A DNA stretch of 5,872 bases from Pseudomonadota bacterium (lineage in GTDB: Bacteria > Pseudomonadota > Alphaproteobacteria > Rhizobiales > Xanthobacteraceae), in NCBI GenBank assembly GCA_021779635.1, contig JAJYAH010000477.1:1-5872 (forward strand). Direction: 5' to 3'. Every line of letters starts with the position of its first letter. The stretch's first letter is position 1. The notes beneath the pieces were generated by a model that was not told where the DNA came from, did no database searches, and saw only the letters and a list, made by a program, of their open reading frames with translations. The position numbers were made by a program, and so were the translations under genes. This document shows, piece after piece, positions 4,907 through 5,872 of this stretch.

Positions 4907-5872
4907 ATGGCAAACGACGAGGTCAACGAACAGGGCCGTTTCTGGCTGGCGGGAACGCCTATCGATGAAGGGCGAATGTTTCCGCCGGATGCCGTGGATG
5001 GGACACTGAGAATCGACGAGAATGGTAGAAGTGAGATCAAGATTAATTGCGTTCTTGATACAAGAAATCATCTGAAAATAAAAAACAATGATGTTATTGT
5101 CGGATACCTACCTCAAAGCGAACGATTCGTTTATCTTACTCATATTGATAATTTTGATCCACTTTTTCCAGTTCGGGCAAGATTTTGCTTGATCGGGCAC
5201 ACTAGACTATCCTCGATGCCAACAATCGACGGCGATGCCGACATCAAAATCGATCTGGACGGTTTTGAGAACTGGCTCGGCATGCCTTGGCCGCAATACG
5301 AGGAACGCGAGGACGGGACCTGCGCACTTATTACGAAGCGAATGCAAAACTGTAAATATAAATTACATGACATCGGTTTTGATATTGAAATCCAACGTTA
5401 TTGGAAAACTGAATGGTCCATGGGAATGGGAACGCTGATCGCAGCGGCGGCCATTCGCCTCAAACCGTGTTCCGCCAAGACATTGCTGGAGTTGGCGGAT
5501 ACGGTTGGCAAGCTGGAGGAGTTGCTTCTTCTCTTCACGGACCGAAATCGCAGTCTCGCCTGGCCGAAGATAAATCTGCAAGAAAAAACATTTACATTTT
5601 ACCATTTTTCCCGATTAAATCGCGAGAGATCAGAAATAGAAGATTGGGATTACTGGATTCCATTTCCCTCAGTCGCCGAGCAGTTTGACAAAATTCTCAA
5701 TGCATGGTTCACACAGCGCGAGAAATTTGCATCGTCTTGCAGCTATTATCTGGCGACACGCCGCATGTCGGGTTTATATCTTGAACATCAATTCGCTTCC
5801 CTGGTGTGGGGCCTGGAGGCGATGAGCCGGGTTGAAAATGAAATCTCAGAAAATTCAAAATTATCTGACAAG
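4907..5872 (+). CDS. ApeA-like HEPN-domain anti-phage (abortive infection) protein, N-terminal part
   Basis: An open frame of 322 codons that runs off the right edge without a stop. It resembles ApeA-family proteins, single-gene anti-phage systems with an N-terminal ApeA domain and a C-terminal HEPN domain, thought to act as an RNase that stops growth of infected cells. Visible matches: GRFWLAG (10-16) and DGTLRIDENG (31-40), the family's opening (FWLP..PGTL.I...G); the FENWLGM segment (120-126); KTLLELADTVGKLEELLLLF (191-210), fitting its helical middle; and FDKILNAWFTQREKF (260-274), then LYLEHQFASLVWGLEAMSR (290-308), the start of the ApeA-type HEPN domain. The HEPN R-x4-6-H catalytic motif is expected past the window and is not seen. 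ATG 4907 is the first start after an in-frame TGA at 4880-4882 and has AGGG 7 bases upstream. Codon use (many AAA, AAT, ATT, TTA, ATA, AGA) is unlike all upstream genes, suggesting transfer. Whether the full gene is intact cannot be seen. Confidence 0.84.
   Translation, partial: MANDEVNEQGRFWLAGTPIDEGRMFPPDAVDGTLRIDENGRSEIKINCVLDTRNHLKIKNNDVIVGYLPQSERFVYLTHIDNFDPLFPVRARFCLIGHTRLSSMPTIDGDADIKIDLDGFENWLGMPWPQYEEREDGTCALITKRMQNCKYKLHDIGFDIEIQRYWKTEWSMGMGTLIAAAAIRLKPCSAKTLLELADTVGKLEELLLLFTDRNRSLAWPKINLQEKTFTFYHFSRLNRERSEIEDWDYWIPFPSVAEQFDKILNAWFTQREKFASSCSYYLATRRMSGLYLEHQFASLVWGLEAMSRVENEISENSKLSDK

Noticed and set aside
4464..4913. A 149-codon minus-strand frame covering the gap between the TetR and ApeA-like genes.
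   Set aside because: It extends deep into the TetR gene on the opposite strand, with Arg/Pro/Ala-rich shadow composition in that part and no family resemblance.
4714..4968. A possible small gene starting at ATG 4714/4717 directly after (overlapping) the TetR stop.
   Set aside because: The translation has no recognisable motif, no clear ribosome site of its own and overlaps the start of the ApeA-like gene in another frame. The frame is more likely chance.
5140..5688. Several short frames on both strands inside the ApeA-like region.
   Set aside because: They overlap a single uninterrupted 322-codon frame with family-like features. None has a domain of its own.

Overview
The window looks like chromosomal DNA of a GC-rich proteobacterium. 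The gene types (branched-chain/acyl-CoA catabolism with a LivK-type binding protein, a MACS-type acyl-CoA ligase, MaoC and TetR) and the codon use suggest an alphaproteobacterium, perhaps of the Rhodospirillales/Acetobacteraceae kind. That placement is inference; nothing here fixes the genus. Positions 1 to about 4,900 are very GC-rich. The last 900 bases are clearly AT-richer: by hand count, 49 of 60 bases are G/C at 4501-4560 but only 15 of 60 at 5041-5100.

Left part, minus strand: the start of a biotin-dependent acyl-CoA carboxylase beta (carboxyltransferase) subunit of the methylcrotonyl-CoA type, cut by the window edge. Directly upstream of it, and so transcribed before it, is a secreted branched-chain amino acid-type ABC substrate-binding protein. 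The two are packed end to end, so uptake and carboxylation are probably co-expressed.

Middle, plus strand: a tightly packed acyl-CoA operon reading away from a short divergent promoter region (1635-1724). It holds an AMP-forming acyl-CoA ligase, a wrecked enoyl-CoA hydratase, a MaoC-type (R)-enoyl-CoA hydratase and a TetR regulator. The hydratase remnant keeps overlapping junctions with both neighbours, but most of its middle is gone and its tail is out of frame. The expected logic is that the ligase activates an acid, a hydratase acts on the enoyl-CoA, and TetR senses an acyl-CoA and represses the operon. The substrate cannot be read from the sequence.

Right part: after a 189-base gap with no convincing gene, an AT-richer open frame starts at 4907 and runs off the window (322 codons seen). 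It resembles the ApeA family of HEPN-domain abortive-infection (anti-phage) proteins. It has the N-terminal ApeA domain and the beginning of the HEPN domain; the presumed catalytic part lies beyond the window. The composition change suggests a horizontally acquired defence gene, possibly the edge of a defence island, placed after a housekeeping catabolic cluster.
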